Shown here: positions 16,310-25,547 of the stretch, piece after piece
Layout of the letters: each line of letters begins with the position of its first letter
Numbering within the stretch: the stretch's first letter is position 1
From: Caloramator quimbayensis
GTDB lineage: Bacteria; Bacillota; Clostridia; Clostridiales; Caloramatoraceae
Direction: 5' to 3'
NCBI RefSeq assembly: GCF_900167605.1
Contig: NZ_FUYH01000001.1
Coordinates: 124,001 to 188,000 of the forward strand
DNA: 64,000 nucleotides
Translations under genes and position numbers: made by a program
Notes under the pieces: model-generated
What the model saw: the letters and a program-made list of their open reading frames with translations, nothing else
What the model was told of the DNA's origin: nothing
Databases searched by the model: none

Positions 16310-17197
16310 TTAACCCTTTACTGACCCAATCATAGTACCCTTTACAAAATATTTTTGTACAAATGGATAAACTATCAGAATAGGAACCGTTGTAACCATA
16401 ATAGTTGCCATCGTTAGAGTCTTTTGTGATACGTTTGATGAATTTTCATTTCTAATAGTAATTCCCTGTCTGGTCATAGCCTCCTGAGTATTAGTAATAA
16501 TTTCTCTAAGAACAGCCTGTAAGGACCATTTATCCTTATCAAAAATGTATACTATCGAACCAAAGAAGTCATTCCAAAAACCTACAGCTAAAAATAATGC
16601 AATTGTAGCTAAAATAGGCTTCGATAAAGGCAGTATAATCTTAAAAAATACTGTTAAATCCGATGCTCCATCTATCTTTGCAGATTCTTCAAGGCTGTCT
16701 GGAATACCTTTGTAGAAATTTTTTATAACAAGAATATTCCATACACTGATGCAGCCTGGTAGAAACAACGCCCAATAAGTATCAAGCATGTGAAGCTTTT
16801 TTAAGAGAAGATATTCCGGTACTAATCCACCGCCAAAAAACATTGTAAATAAAAATAAGTATGTAAATATTTTTCTACCTGGCATATCTTTCTTTGACAA
16901 TGGATATGCTGTCATTGCAGAAACTAATGTACCTATACCTGCTCCTCCTATTGTTACTATCAAAGATGTTTTTAATCCATATAAAATAGATCTATTTCTA
17001 AAAACCATTTTATAAGCATCGAGAGTAAAACCCTTTGGCTTTAAAAAAGCTCCACCGCTCATCGCAAGTTCCGGCTTACTGAAGGAATACATTATAACGT
17101 ACCAGAAAGGATATATCATAAGAATCATTAAAATAACCATTAGTATAACATTTATAACATGAAAAATTCTTTCTCCCTTTGATTCTTTTATTGCCAT
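16310..17197 (-). CDS. ABC sugar transporter permease, LplC/CUT1 type
   Basis: About 295 residues from ATG 17197 with GGAGG 7 nt upstream; the frame is open further up but without a ribosome site. Six membrane helices are visible, starting IFHVINVILMVILMILMIYPFWYVIM. The EAA loop that contacts the ATPase is present (NFYKGIPDSLEESAKIDGASDLTVFFKIILPLSKPILA). The C-terminus MIGSVKG is typical of the LplC branch of carbohydrate-uptake permeases. In Streptococcus pneumoniae, LplABC-type proteins (the Ngt system) import N-glycans. No ATPase gene is present; this group commonly uses a shared MsmK/MalK-type ATPase encoded elsewhere. Confidence 0.9.
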   Translation of the reverse strand: MAIKESKGERIFHVINVILMVILMILMIYPFWYVIMYSFSKPELAMSGGAFLKPKGFTLDAYKMVFRNRSILYGLKTSLIVTIGGAGIGTLVSAMTAYPLSKKDMPGRKIFTYLFLFTMFFGGGLVPEYLLLKKLHMLDTYWALFLPGCISVWNILVIKNFYKGIPDSLEESAKIDGASDLTVFFKIILPLSKPILATIALFLAVGFWNDFFGSIVYIFDKDKWSLQAVLREIITNTQEAMTRQGITIRNENSSNVSQKTLTMATIMVTTVPILIVYPFVQKYFVKGTMIGSVKG

Positions 17198-17210
17198 ATA
17201 CTCACCTCCA

Positions 17211-18173
17211 TCACCATACTCCTTCTTCACCGATTTTATTTGCAATTTTATTTGTAATTATTACAAGAATTAATGCAATAACCGATTTAAACATACCTGC
17301 TGCTGCACCTAGACTGTAAGCAGCCTCCTTTATACCTTTTCTATAAATATAAGTATCTATTATATCTGCAACTGGAAGAACCATATCATTATAAAGAAGG
17401 AATATTTGTTCAAAACCTGCATTTAATATTCCGCCAAGTCCAAGTATAAACAACGTCATAATAACAGGTTTTATGCTTGGAAGCGTTATATAAAACATTC
17501 TCTGAAAAAGATTTGCACCATCAATAGTTGCAGCTTCATAAAGCTCAGGGTCAACTCCCGCTAAAGCTGCCATATAAATAATAGTACCCCATCCAATACC
17601 TTTATATATATCAGTAACTACCAAAAGACTTCTGAATGTACTTTTACTTCCTAAAAAATCATAGGGAACTCCGCCAGTAAAGACCTTAATTATCTCATTT
17701 ATAAAGCCATCTACAGGATTTAGAAAAGCTCTAATTATTCCTGCAAAAACAACCCATGAAATAAAGTGTGGAAGATACACAACTGTTTGAGTAACTTTTT
17801 TAAACTTAAGATTTTTAAGTTCATTTAATAAAAGTGCTAAAATAATTGGTGCGGGAAAACCAAAAATCATTTTAAGGAGGCTTATAATAAGGGTATTTTT
17901 CATAACTAAAGGAAACTTAGGAGTATTAAATAAGTCTTGAAAATTTTTAAATCCAACCCAAGGACTTTCAAAAATTCCCTTGAACATATTGTAGTCTTTA
18001 AAAGCAATAATCGAGCCATACATAGTTGCGTATCTGAATACCAATAAATGAATGAACCCCGGTAAAATAAGTAAATATAAATATTTATACTTGCAAATAT
18101 TAGCCCATATTTTTTTAGATGTATTTTTTTTCTTTACTATTTTTTTATTCATCAAAACATTAACTTCACTCAT
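17211..18173 (-). CDS. ABC sugar transporter permease, LplB/CUT1 type
   Basis: 320 residues. After a lysine-rich N-terminus (NKKIVKKKNTSKKIW) comes the first membrane helix (YLYLLILPGFIHLLVF) and five more. The EAA loop is at GVDPELYEAATIDGANLFQRMFYITLPSIKPVI, and the C-terminus ends in NKIANKIGEEGVW, typical of LplB permeases. It pairs with the next gene, 13 bp downstream, to form the membrane pore for the oligosaccharide bound by the lipoprotein encoded upstream. A hairpin precedes it at 18197-18232. Confidence 0.9.
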   Translation of the reverse strand: MSEVNVLMNKKIVKKKNTSKKIWANICKYKYLYLLILPGFIHLLVFRYATMYGSIIAFKDYNMFKGIFESPWVGFKNFQDLFNTPKFPLVMKNTLIISLLKMIFGFPAPIILALLLNELKNLKFKKVTQTVVYLPHFISWVVFAGIIRAFLNPVDGFINEIIKVFTGGVPYDFLGSKSTFRSLLVVTDIYKGIGWGTIIYMAALAGVDPELYEAATIDGANLFQRMFYITLPSIKPVIMTLFILGLGGILNAGFEQIFLLYNDMVLPVADIIDTYIYRKGIKEAAYSLGAAAGMFKSVIALILVIITNKIANKIGEEGVW

Positions 18174-18196
18174 CTTACTTCACTTCCCTTAAATAA

Positions 18197-18232
18197 GAGA
18201 TATTTCTAACAATTTTATGTTAGAAATATCTC
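18197..18232 (-). promoter_or_regulatory. Intercistronic hairpin between solute-binding protein and permease genes
   Basis: Perfect 14-bp arms GAGATATTTCTAAC and GTTAGAAATATCTC around an 8-nt loop, 9 nt after the solute-binding protein stop. No T-run follows. Hairpins in this position in other ABC operons protect the binding-protein message and lower permease expression. Confidence 0.7.
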
Positions 18233-18241
18233 CAAAACTTT

Positions 18242-19810
18242 TTACTGTACTTTTAATTCCTTGTCATAAAATTCCTTGAATTTTTCAAATTCCACCTGTT
18301 CTCTGTTATAAAGATCAGTAGCTTCTTTTTCTATTTGATGTCCTTCAAATTTGTTATAAAATGCATTTACAAATTTATCATATTCCGATATATCCTTTTG
18401 ACCTGTTATAATACCAACAAATACCTCATTCATCATATCATCTATTTCAGTAGCATGTTTCATGTAAGTAGGCATATTATCTCTAACGCTTAAGCTAAAG
18501 TGATGTATTCTATCCCTTGCTGCATTAGCAGACTTTGCTCTATCTTCAGCAAGTTTTGCAATCTGTGGTGGATCTTCTACAAGTTTTGGACCAAACCATA
18601 TCCAACCAAGTGAACCTAATCCAAGATTATTCTTTTCTTCTTCTGATATTGTTCTTACAACTTTCCCATTTTCAATTTTGTAGTGTTTTCCTTCTTCGCC
18701 ATATTCGTTAAGCATACCTATTTCTTTTGTCATCATCTTATCAAGAACATTTACAACAGCCTGTGGATCTTTAGCATGACTCGTTACGCTTATATAGCAC
18801 CATGATCCTGGCGGCTCTGGATAGTCTGCACTAAAACCTTCAGGTCCTTTTATTGGGTCAATTGGCAAAAGCTCCGCATTAGGAACATTAGCCTTCAAAG
18901 CCTTGTTTGTTCCATCTTCTGGATTATAAAAACTCTGCCAGCTATAGAACATACCTATCTTATTCTTTGATACGAGCTGTCCAATATCATTACCTGTAAA
19001 TATAGTAGGTTCAATTAAACCTTCTTTATACATATCTCTAAGAACTATTAAAGCCTGCTTTGTTTCTGGAACTGTAGCTCCAAGCTTTACAGTACCATCC
19101 TTATACTTTCCGAAAAAGTCCGGTGCATAACCGTAGGCATAGAATATAGGTGAAAATGCTCTCCAGTCAACTGATCCTGAATTTTGACCCCCAAAACCGT
19201 AAGTATCGTTTTTACCGTTACCATCGGGGTCATTCTTTGTAAACGCTCTTGCAACTTTTATAAAATCATCAACTGTTTTCGGAACTTCAAGCCCTAATTT
19301 ATCAAGCCAATCCTTTCTTACAAAAGTTGACATACAGCAGCCGTTACCACCTATATCTGTAGGAATTCTATAAAGCTTTCCATCCTTATAATATGGGAAT
19401 AGCATTTCTGCAGTCATTTTTTTCAATATATTTTTATCCGCTGTATTCTTTAAAAGAGGTATCAAATCAACAAGAAGACCTGCTTCTACCCACTGCGTAT
19501 ATTCTTTGCCCATTCCATTAAACCAAAGCACATCAGGCATTTTATCTTTATCCTGCATTAGAAGATTTGTTTTAACATTCTTTTCTTCCCATCCTGGGAG
19601 CATAATAAAATCAAATTCCGCATTCAACTTATTTCCAAGTTCTTTTTGGAACCATGTATCAGGTTTTTTAGGTCCACCCATTAATGTCATCGATATCTTT
19701 ATTTTTTCTGTAGAGTTAGTTGAAGATGCTTCCTCTTTTTTGCATCCTGCAAAAAATGAACTAATTAGAGTAACTATTAAAAATAGACTTAGAATTTTTT
19801 TACGGTTCAT
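18242..19810 (-). CDS. Extracellular solute-binding lipoprotein of an oligosaccharide ABC importer (LplA type)
   Basis: 522 residues with a lipoprotein signal peptide: NRKKILSLFLIVTLISS, then FFAGC with lipidated Cys23. Segments such as DVLWFNGMGKEYTQWVEAG, PTDIGGNGCCMSTFVRKDWLDKLGLEVP and NDPDGNGKNDTYGF are typical of the large LplA-type binding proteins, whose EF-hand-like DxDGNG loop binds calcium. It should capture the oligosaccharide that feeds the whole operon. It is the first gene of the nine-gene operon and has its own promoter and a long 5' inverted repeat. GGGGGG ribosome site. Size and type match NgtS-like proteins for N-glycans, but specificity cannot be read from sequence. Confidence 0.92.
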   Translation of the reverse strand: MNRKKILSLFLIVTLISSFFAGCKKEEASSTNSTEKIKISMTLMGGPKKPDTWFQKELGNKLNAEFDFIMLPGWEEKNVKTNLLMQDKDKMPDVLWFNGMGKEYTQWVEAGLLVDLIPLLKNTADKNILKKMTAEMLFPYYKDGKLYRIPTDIGGNGCCMSTFVRKDWLDKLGLEVPKTVDDFIKVARAFTKNDPDGNGKNDTYGFGGQNSGSVDWRAFSPIFYAYGYAPDFFGKYKDGTVKLGATVPETKQALIVLRDMYKEGLIEPTIFTGNDIGQLVSKNKIGMFYSWQSFYNPEDGTNKALKANVPNAELLPIDPIKGPEGFSADYPEPPGSWCYISVTSHAKDPQAVVNVLDKMMTKEIGMLNEYGEEGKHYKIENGKVVRTISEEEKNNLGLGSLGWIWFGPKLVEDPPQIAKLAEDRAKSANAARDRIHHFSLSVRDNMPTYMKHATEIDDMMNEVFVGIITGQKDISEYDKFVNAFYNKFEGHQIEKEATDLYNREQVEFEKFKEFYDKELKVQ

Positions 19811-19841
19811 TTTATCCCCCCTAATTTAATAAATTGTATAT

Positions 19842-19892
19842 TTAGATTATAAATAAGGTTATTTTTTGTTTTTAACCTTATTTATAATCTAA
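19842..19892 (-). promoter_or_regulatory. Long inverted repeat at the transcription start of the glycan operon
   Basis: Perfect 20-bp arms (TTAGATTATAAATAAGGTTA at 19842-19861 and its complement at 19873-19892) around an 11-nt T-rich loop. The upstream arm begins at the last base of the TATAAT box at 19892-19897, so the repeat covers the predicted start site. It could be an operator, or give a stabilising 5' hairpin in the mRNA; no T-run follows that would make it an attenuator. Confidence 0.7.
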
Positions 19893-19920
19893 TTATAACC
19901 CGATTTTGTTTTTAAATCAA
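19892..19920 (-). promoter_or_regulatory. Sigma-A-type promoter of the nine-gene glycan operon
   Basis: On the minus strand TTGATT (19915-19920), 17-bp spacer, TATAAT (19892-19897). Predicted start near 19885, inside the long inverted repeat. Confidence 0.75.
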
Positions 19921-19995
19921 TATATATTTGTAAAATATATAAAATTTTTAATATTATTTATTGAATAATTTATTTAAACATTAACGATAATTGTA

Positions 19996-20024
19996 TTGTA
20001 TTTGTAATCCACAATATATATAAT
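19996..20024 (+). promoter_or_regulatory. Probable promoter of the LacI-type regulator gene
   Basis: TTGTAT (19996-20001), 17-bp spacer, TATAAT (20019-20024) on the plus strand, about 65 bp before the start codon. The region is very AT-rich, so chance matches are possible. It lies back to back with the glycan operon promoter in the 279-bp intergenic region. Confidence 0.55.
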
Positions 20025-20089
20025 ATATAATACTTATAGTAATTTTATTTAGTAAACATCCAAATATAAAAGATATGTAGGTGATTTAA

Positions 20090-21100
20090 ATGTCTAAATC
20101 TAAAGTAACTCTTGAAGATATTGCTTCATTGCTAAACGTTTCAAAAAATACTGTTTCCAAAGCTCTAAGGGGTGCTCCTGGAGTAAGTGATGAGTTAAGA
20201 GAAAAAATATGTAATTTGGCGGTTGAATTAAATTATAAAAAGTTTCAAAAAAATAACCTAAATTTAACTTATAATATAACTTTACTATGTCGTAAAACTT
20301 TCTTGATAGATGAAACGTTTTGGGCAAAAGTTTTATATGGTATAACAAACTACGCAAGCCAAAACAATATAAAATTAAATATTGTTAATGTTGATGAAAA
20401 TAAAGAAGATAAACCTGATACACTCTCAACTATTTTATCAAATGATATTGATGGAATTATAATAGCTGGAACTATAAGCGATAATTTTCTAAAAAGAATT
20501 AAAAATTCACGCATACCCTTTATAGTAATAGATCATTATAGCGAGGAAATAGAATGTGATTATATAAATACATCAAACCAATCTGGAATATACAAATTAA
20601 TTAAACATCTTTATAAGAATGGTCATAAAAAAATAGGTTTTATAAGCAACTATATATCTGCTCATAGTTTCGAAGAAAGACTTGATGCATTCAAAAAGTA
20701 TATGAATTATTTTAAACTTCCAATAAGCGAAGAATATTTATGGTTAGAAGCTCAATACATAGAAACTAATTATTTAAAAAATAACATTTTATCTACAATA
20801 AAAAATAGTAGCTTCCCTACCGCATGGGTATGTGTAAATGATAATACAGCTTTAACATTTATAAAAGCATTAAACGAAATTAATCTTAAAGTTCCAGAAG
20901 ATATTAGTGTGGTTGGTTTTGACAATATTTCTGTTTCTAGTTTTTCTGAACTTACAACAATTAACATTCCGAAAGAAATTATGGGGCAAAAAGCAATGGA
21001 GCAGCTTATTTATAGGATAAAAAACCCACGCAGCCCTTATATAGATATAAGACTTTCTGTATCCCTAATTGAAAGGAATTCAGTTAAGAATATAAGCTAA
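20090..21100 (+). CDS. LacI-family transcriptional regulator
   Basis: 336 residues. N-terminal helix-turn-helix of the LacI type (VTLEDIASLLNVSKNTVSKALRGAPGVSDEL, residues 5-35), then a periplasmic-binding-protein-like sensor domain (GIIIAGTI, GHKKIGFISNYISAHSFEERLDAF, PEDISVVGFDNISVSSFSELTTI). It is transcribed divergently from the solute-binding protein operon and is the obvious candidate regulator of it, with an imported sugar or its phosphate as inducer. I did not find a classical CG-centred LacI operator in the shared intergenic region. A two-way terminator separates it from the GH38 gene. Confidence 0.92.
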   Translation: MSKSKVTLEDIASLLNVSKNTVSKALRGAPGVSDELREKICNLAVELNYKKFQKNNLNLTYNITLLCRKTFLIDETFWAKVLYGITNYASQNNIKLNIVNVDENKEDKPDTLSTILSNDIDGIIIAGTISDNFLKRIKNSRIPFIVIDHYSEEIECDYINTSNQSGIYKLIKHLYKNGHKKIGFISNYISAHSFEERLDAFKKYMNYFKLPISEEYLWLEAQYIETNYLKNNILSTIKNSSFPTAWVCVNDNTALTFIKALNEINLKVPEDISVVGFDNISVSSFSELTTINIPKEIMGQKAMEQLIYRIKNPRSPYIDIRLSVSLIERNSVKNIS

Positions 21101-21101
21101 A

Positions 21102-21139
21102 CAAAAAAACAGGACCTTATAATAAGATCCTGCTTTTTT
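21102..21139. terminator. Bidirectional terminator between lacI-type and GH38 genes
   Basis: CAGGACCTTAT and ATAAGATCCTG pair with one mismatch around a single A; A-run on the left, T-run on the right. It serves both convergent genes. Confidence 0.88.
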
Positions 21140-21140
21140 A

Positions 21141-24100
21141 TTATAAACTTTTTAGTTTTAATTTAAAACTCTTTATCTCATAGGGCTTAATTTCAAAAGA
21201 AAAACTATTCTTGTCCGCTTTAAGAATCTGAATATCTCTTTCTATTAAATTACACTCAATAACTTCTTTAATTTCTGCAAAAGATGAAACTTTAACATTA
21301 GTTCTTTTATTATGGAATTCATACATCCTAATTAATATATCTTCACTGTCCTCAGATTTTTTTACGACTTCAATCATTACATTATCTTTGTCAACACTAA
21401 TTATAGATAATTTTTCAGGAAGTTTTCCATTGTGTTCATCTTCTATTTTAGTATATAATGGCACATTAAGATTATAAGCCATATGAGCAGTATTGGCGTC
21501 TCTCCAATCATTTGCATGAGGGTAAAGTGAATAAGTAAAAATGTGTTCTTCCTGGTCAGTAGTCAAATTAGGCTCTATACCGCTTTTAATAAGAGTCAAT
21601 CTCATAACTCCATCTTTAATATCATGTCCATATTTACTATCATTTAGAAGACTTACTCCAAAACCTCCTTCTGAAATATCAACCCACTTTTGTCCAACAA
21701 CTTCAAATCTTGCAACATCCCATGATGTATTATAATGAGTTGGTCTTTCAATATTTCCATACTGTATTTCATAAGTAGCTTTAGATGTATTTATATCTAT
21801 AGGGAACGCTGCTTTTAATAAAACTTGATGTTCCTTCCAATCTACATATGTATTAAAATCAATTCTTGGTATATCATTATATACATATATATTTTGTATA
21901 ATAATAGAATCAGAGAATTTCCTTTTTATTCTCAATGCTGCTCTTACCGGTCCTCTTTCAACAATCTCAATACTTTGAATATTATCGATCTTCCACATCT
22001 TTTCCTGATAATAAATATCTATATCCCAATTATCAAAATTCATAGGTTTATCTTCAAAAGCTAAGAGAACATTTAAAATTTCACCTTCTTTTAATAGTTC
22101 TCTATTATTTTTTTTATCATAAAAAGATTTTATCTGTCCTTTATCATCTAATGAAATCTTAAAGAATTCATTTTCAATTATATCTTTGTCAACCTTAATA
22201 CTGCTCTCTTTTTTAGAACTTCCTTCCTTTATTGTATAAGCTTTATAACCTAATGGCGGAATACCTTCTGCGAAAAATACAGTTCTATTTTTACCAATTT
22301 TCTGACATACTATTTCTTTTCCTGCTTCATCAATCAAAATAACATCTTTCATGTTATTTGGTATATCAAAAACTACAATATCATTCCTTTCAAAAGAAAG
22401 AGTATTAAATACAACTAAAGATTTATTATTTAAATTTATATTTGCAGCTATAGCCTCAATACCCTCACAAAGTATATCCTTTCCGTTTTGTATAATTTCT
22501 TTATACTCCTCTTTAGTAACATCATAAACCTCTTTAATAGATGATCCTGGAAGTATATCATGAAACTGATTTAAAAGTATATTTTCCCATCCCTTGTTCA
22601 GCTTTTGCTGAGGATAATTTTTCCCTAATAGTTTTGCAAAAGAACTTACCTTTTCAGCAGAAGTGTATAAGTTTTCGCTTATCCTATTATCTCTCTTATT
22701 TCTCGCCATAGATGTATAAGTCCCTCTATGATATTCAAGATACAATTCTCCTACCCATTTAGGCAGTCTCTTATTTCCTTTTACTTTTTTCTCTAATCTT
22801 TTAAAATAATCCAAAGATGTACCCATATTAACTTTAGGGCAACCTGGAATACCCTTATTTAATCTTCTCGCAACCTCAAGCATTTCATAAGTTGCTCCTC
22901 CTCCTCCATCTCCAAAACCAAAGGAAACAAGAACATCATTGTTTATATCTTTTTGCTGATATCTATCCCAAGCCCCTATTATTGCTCCTGGGTGTATCTG
23001 TCCATTATAAGTTGTAAAATGTGATTTTGGATCCTGATACGGATCTTTAGTCGTTATAAAATGTGTCAAAATTTCTGTACCATCTATTCCTCTCCACATA
23101 AATGTATCGTAAGGAAGTTTATTAAACTGATTCCAAGCAATTTTTGTAGTCATAAAATAATTAACATCTGATTTTTTAAGTATCTGAGGAAGTGCTGCAC
23201 TATATCCAAAAACATCTGGAAGCCATAGTATTTCACTTTCTATTCCAAATTCTTCTTTAAAGAACCTTTTCCCAAATAATATTTGACGCACAAGCGATTC
23301 TCCACAGGTTACATTACAGTCAGCTTCGAGCCACATAGCCCCTTCTGCTTCCCAAACACCTTCTTTTATTTTTTGCTTTACTTTTTCATATACTTTGGGA
23401 TGATCTTCTTTTAAAAATTTATAAAGCTGAGGCTGACTTGACATAAAAACATACTCGGGATAATGTTCCATAAGCTTTAATACCGTTGAAAAACTCCTTG
23501 CAACCTTTTCTCTGGTCTGTGCAACAGTCCAATGCCAAGCAACATCTATGTGAGTATGTCCAACACATGTTGCTATAACTTCACTATGTCCGCATAATTT
23601 TTCATAAAATTCTTCTCTTAGATATTCATTAGCTTTATTTATGCTCTCATAAAACCCGCTTGAAAATGGCTTTCTTAAATCCAATATATTTACAGCTTCA
23701 TTTAAAACATTTAGCATATCAATTCTTCTTTTATCTTCTTTGTCAAGTTTCTCACAGACCCATACAGGTACCTGTAAATTAAAGAACAATTCTCTAGTAG
23801 ATTTATCTATTACAACTAATTCACCAAAAAGTTTAGCCTTTCTATCTATAAGACCGCTATAAGCATGTAAATCAATTTCATAAACTTTCCCTTTTTCAGC
23901 ACAATCAGAAATAATAACTTCCCTATGATTAATATCAAGTCCCTGAATATATTCTCCATTGATATAAAGAATAAATTGAGGATTTATAGCATCCCATCCT
24001 TCATCAAAAGTCTTAAAATTAAGTGCAACAACTTTTCCAGCAAAATCCTCAGGTATACTTACGCTTGTTTTAAACCAACAGTGATAATCTCTTCCTCCCC

Positions 24101-24272
24101 AGTTCTCCCCTGTTTTAAAGTCCTTCCATTCTCCTTTAGAATTATTTATACCTTCCATACCAAGGAAATTACCTTCCATCATCTTATAGTCGGTAATTTC
24201 CACCTTTTTAGGATAAACATAATTTTTTAATTCATTGCATATTTTTTGGATTCTCTCTAATACATAATACAT
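21141..24272 (-). CDS. Alpha-mannosidase, family GH38
   Basis: 1043 residues, the usual length for cytosolic bacterial and yeast-vacuolar-like GH38 enzymes. The metal-binding and catalytic core shows CVGHTHIDVAWHWTVAQT, LWLPDVFGYSAALPQIL with the nucleophile Asp, and TTKIAWNQFNKLPYDTFMWRG. Following are the helical middle domain and the beta-rich C-terminal domains. No signal peptide. It would remove alpha-linked mannose, for example from the arms of imported N-glycans, leaving a beta-mannosyl core for GH130. Ribosome site AAGGGG. It lies 4 bp after the GntR/LacI hybrid regulator gene and is almost certainly cotranscribed with it. Confidence 0.95.
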   Translation of the reverse strand: MYYVLERIQKICNELKNYVYPKKVEITDYKMMEGNFLGMEGINNSKGEWKDFKTGENWGGRDYHCWFKTSVSIPEDFAGKVVALNFKTFDEGWDAINPQFILYINGEYIQGLDINHREVIISDCAEKGKVYEIDLHAYSGLIDRKAKLFGELVVIDKSTRELFFNLQVPVWVCEKLDKEDKRRIDMLNVLNEAVNILDLRKPFSSGFYESINKANEYLREEFYEKLCGHSEVIATCVGHTHIDVAWHWTVAQTREKVARSFSTVLKLMEHYPEYVFMSSQPQLYKFLKEDHPKVYEKVKQKIKEGVWEAEGAMWLEADCNVTCGESLVRQILFGKRFFKEEFGIESEILWLPDVFGYSAALPQILKKSDVNYFMTTKIAWNQFNKLPYDTFMWRGIDGTEILTHFITTKDPYQDPKSHFTTYNGQIHPGAIIGAWDRYQQKDINNDVLVSFGFGDGGGGATYEMLEVARRLNKGIPGCPKVNMGTSLDYFKRLEKKVKGNKRLPKWVGELYLEYHRGTYTSMARNKRDNRISENLYTSAEKVSSFAKLLGKNYPQQKLNKGWENILLNQFHDILPGSSIKEVYDVTKEEYKEIIQNGKDILCEGIEAIAANINLNNKSLVVFNTLSFERNDIVVFDIPNNMKDVILIDEAGKEIVCQKIGKNRTVFFAEGIPPLGYKAYTIKEGSSKKESSIKVDKDIIENEFFKISLDDKGQIKSFYDKKNNRELLKEGEILNVLLAFEDKPMNFDNWDIDIYYQEKMWKIDNIQSIEIVERGPVRAALRIKRKFSDSIIIQNIYVYNDIPRIDFNTYVDWKEHQVLLKAAFPIDINTSKATYEIQYGNIERPTHYNTSWDVARFEVVGQKWVDISEGGFGVSLLNDSKYGHDIKDGVMRLTLIKSGIEPNLTTDQEEHIFTYSLYPHANDWRDANTAHMAYNLNVPLYTKIEDEHNGKLPEKLSIISVDKDNVMIEVVKKSEDSEDILIRMYEFHNKRTNVKVSSFAEIKEVIECNLIERDIQILKADKNSFSFEIKPYEIKSFKLKLKSL

Positions 24273-24276
24273 AGCT

Positions 24277-25371
24277 CTACCCCTTCAAAATATTTTTTAT
24301 TGACTTTCTTTTTATTAGTTTTACTGGAATTACAGCTTTTTTCTGAATTCCCCCTTCCCTTTCAATATATTCAATAACCAATTCTGCAGCTTTTTTGCCT
24401 ATTTCATAAAAATCCTGTTCTATTGTTGTTAATTCTATATCCATTTGCTGCAATACAGGTACATTATCAAATCCAGCTAATGATATATCATTAGGCACAT
24501 TTATTCCTTGCACATTTAAACTTTTTAAAATATCTAAAGCAATAAAATCATTCTCACAAATTATAGCTGTTACTCCACAATCATAAAGTTTTTTACATAT
24601 TTTTATCAAATCATAATTTTCATGCTTTAAATATCCATTTATAACAACATTATCATCTATATTGATGTTACTATCCTTTAAAGCTTTAACATATCCTAAA
24701 AACCTCTCCCTTACTGAAGAAGCAGAACTTATATCTATACTTGATATAAATGCAATTTTTTTATGGCAAAGTTCTATAAGATATTTACACAGTTCATATC
24801 CTCCGCCAAAATTATCAGAAACAGCATAGCTTATAGGCAAAGAATCAAAATATTTATCAATAGTAACTATTGGATATTTCTTTGTATAAAGAAGATATAA
24901 TATATCAAAATTATTCATATTTTTTGCTGGATAATATATTATACCCTTTGCTCCAGCTGAACTCATTTTTGTAATATATTCTTTTTCTTTAAATTCATCA
25001 CCATCTGTACAATTTACAGAGAGAAAATATCCCTTTGAATATAAATAATCACTGGCACCTTTTATGTAATCTATGAATCTTCCTGAAGAATTTTCATAGG
25101 GCAATATCATAGAAATAAACTTCTGTTTATAAATCTCTTGTTTAGAAGCATTTTCATTTAAAAAACTTCCATGCCCTTTTTTTCTATAAATGAGCCCCAT
25201 ATTCTTAAGCTCTTCAAGTGCTCTTTTAGCCGTTATTCTGCTAACATTATAATATTCCATTAGCTCTTTTTCTGTAGGCAACTTTTGTCCTTTAACCATT
25301 TCTCCCTTTTCTATATTTTCTATCAAATCCTGAACTATTTTGCTGTATAGAGTTTTCTTATCTTCCTTCAT
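24277..25371 (-). CDS. GntR-type DNA-binding / LacI-type sensor hybrid regulator
   Basis: 364 residues. Residues 1-75 form a GntR winged helix (LYSKIVQDLIENIEKGEMVKGQKLPTEKELMEYYNVSRITAKRALEELKNMGLIYRKKGHGSF). The rest is a LacI/periplasmic-binding-like domain (YITKMSSAGAKGIIYYP, NFGGGYELCKYLIELCHKKIAFIS, PNDISLAGFDNVPVLQQMDIELTTI). This is the AraR-like architecture, which releases DNA on binding a sugar. It is the first gene of an operon with GH38 and probably controls it and the nearby GH130 operon. A 14-bp palindrome just upstream of its ribosome site is a candidate autoregulatory operator. Confidence 0.9.
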   Translation of the reverse strand: MKEDKKTLYSKIVQDLIENIEKGEMVKGQKLPTEKELMEYYNVSRITAKRALEELKNMGLIYRKKGHGSFLNENASKQEIYKQKFISMILPYENSSGRFIDYIKGASDYLYSKGYFLSVNCTDGDEFKEKEYITKMSSAGAKGIIYYPAKNMNNFDILYLLYTKKYPIVTIDKYFDSLPISYAVSDNFGGGYELCKYLIELCHKKIAFISSIDISSASSVRERFLGYVKALKDSNINIDDNVVINGYLKHENYDLIKICKKLYDCGVTAIICENDFIALDILKSLNVQGINVPNDISLAGFDNVPVLQQMDIELTTIEQDFYEIGKKAAELVIEYIEREGGIQKKAVIPVKLIKRKSIKNILKG

Positions 25372-25384
25372 CTTATTACCTCAC

Positions 25385-25398
25385 AATGATATATCATT
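25385..25398. promoter_or_regulatory. Candidate operator of the GntR/LacI hybrid regulator
   Basis: AATGATATATCATT is a perfect 14-bp palindrome directly upstream of the GAGGTAA ribosome site and overlapping a TATAAT-like hexamer. The location suits autorepression of the regulator-GH38 operon. AT-rich palindromes arise by chance, so this is tentative. Confidence 0.4.
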
Positions 25399-25492
25399 AT
25401 ACTTATATTATATATCTATTGATATGACATATTCAATAATTATTTAAATATTTTTAATTATTTCTATACAAAAATTATTTCAGACTCAACAT

Positions 25493-25532
25493 AAAGGCTG
25501 TTTACAATATTTAATTATCATAAACAGCCTTT
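25493..25532 (-). terminator. Probable terminator of the GH130 operon
   Basis: AAAGGCTGTTTA and TAAACAGCCTTT form a perfect 12-bp stem with a 16-nt loop, about 16 nt after the GH130 stop. The following T-run is short (TTTAT), so termination may be weak. Confidence 0.6.
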
Positions 25533-25547
25533 GTCTAAACACATATA

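Noticed and set aside
19811-20089. Classical CG-centred LacI operator between the divergent genes
   Set aside because: No symmetric CG-centred site was found; only the long AT-rich inverted repeat is present, reported separately.
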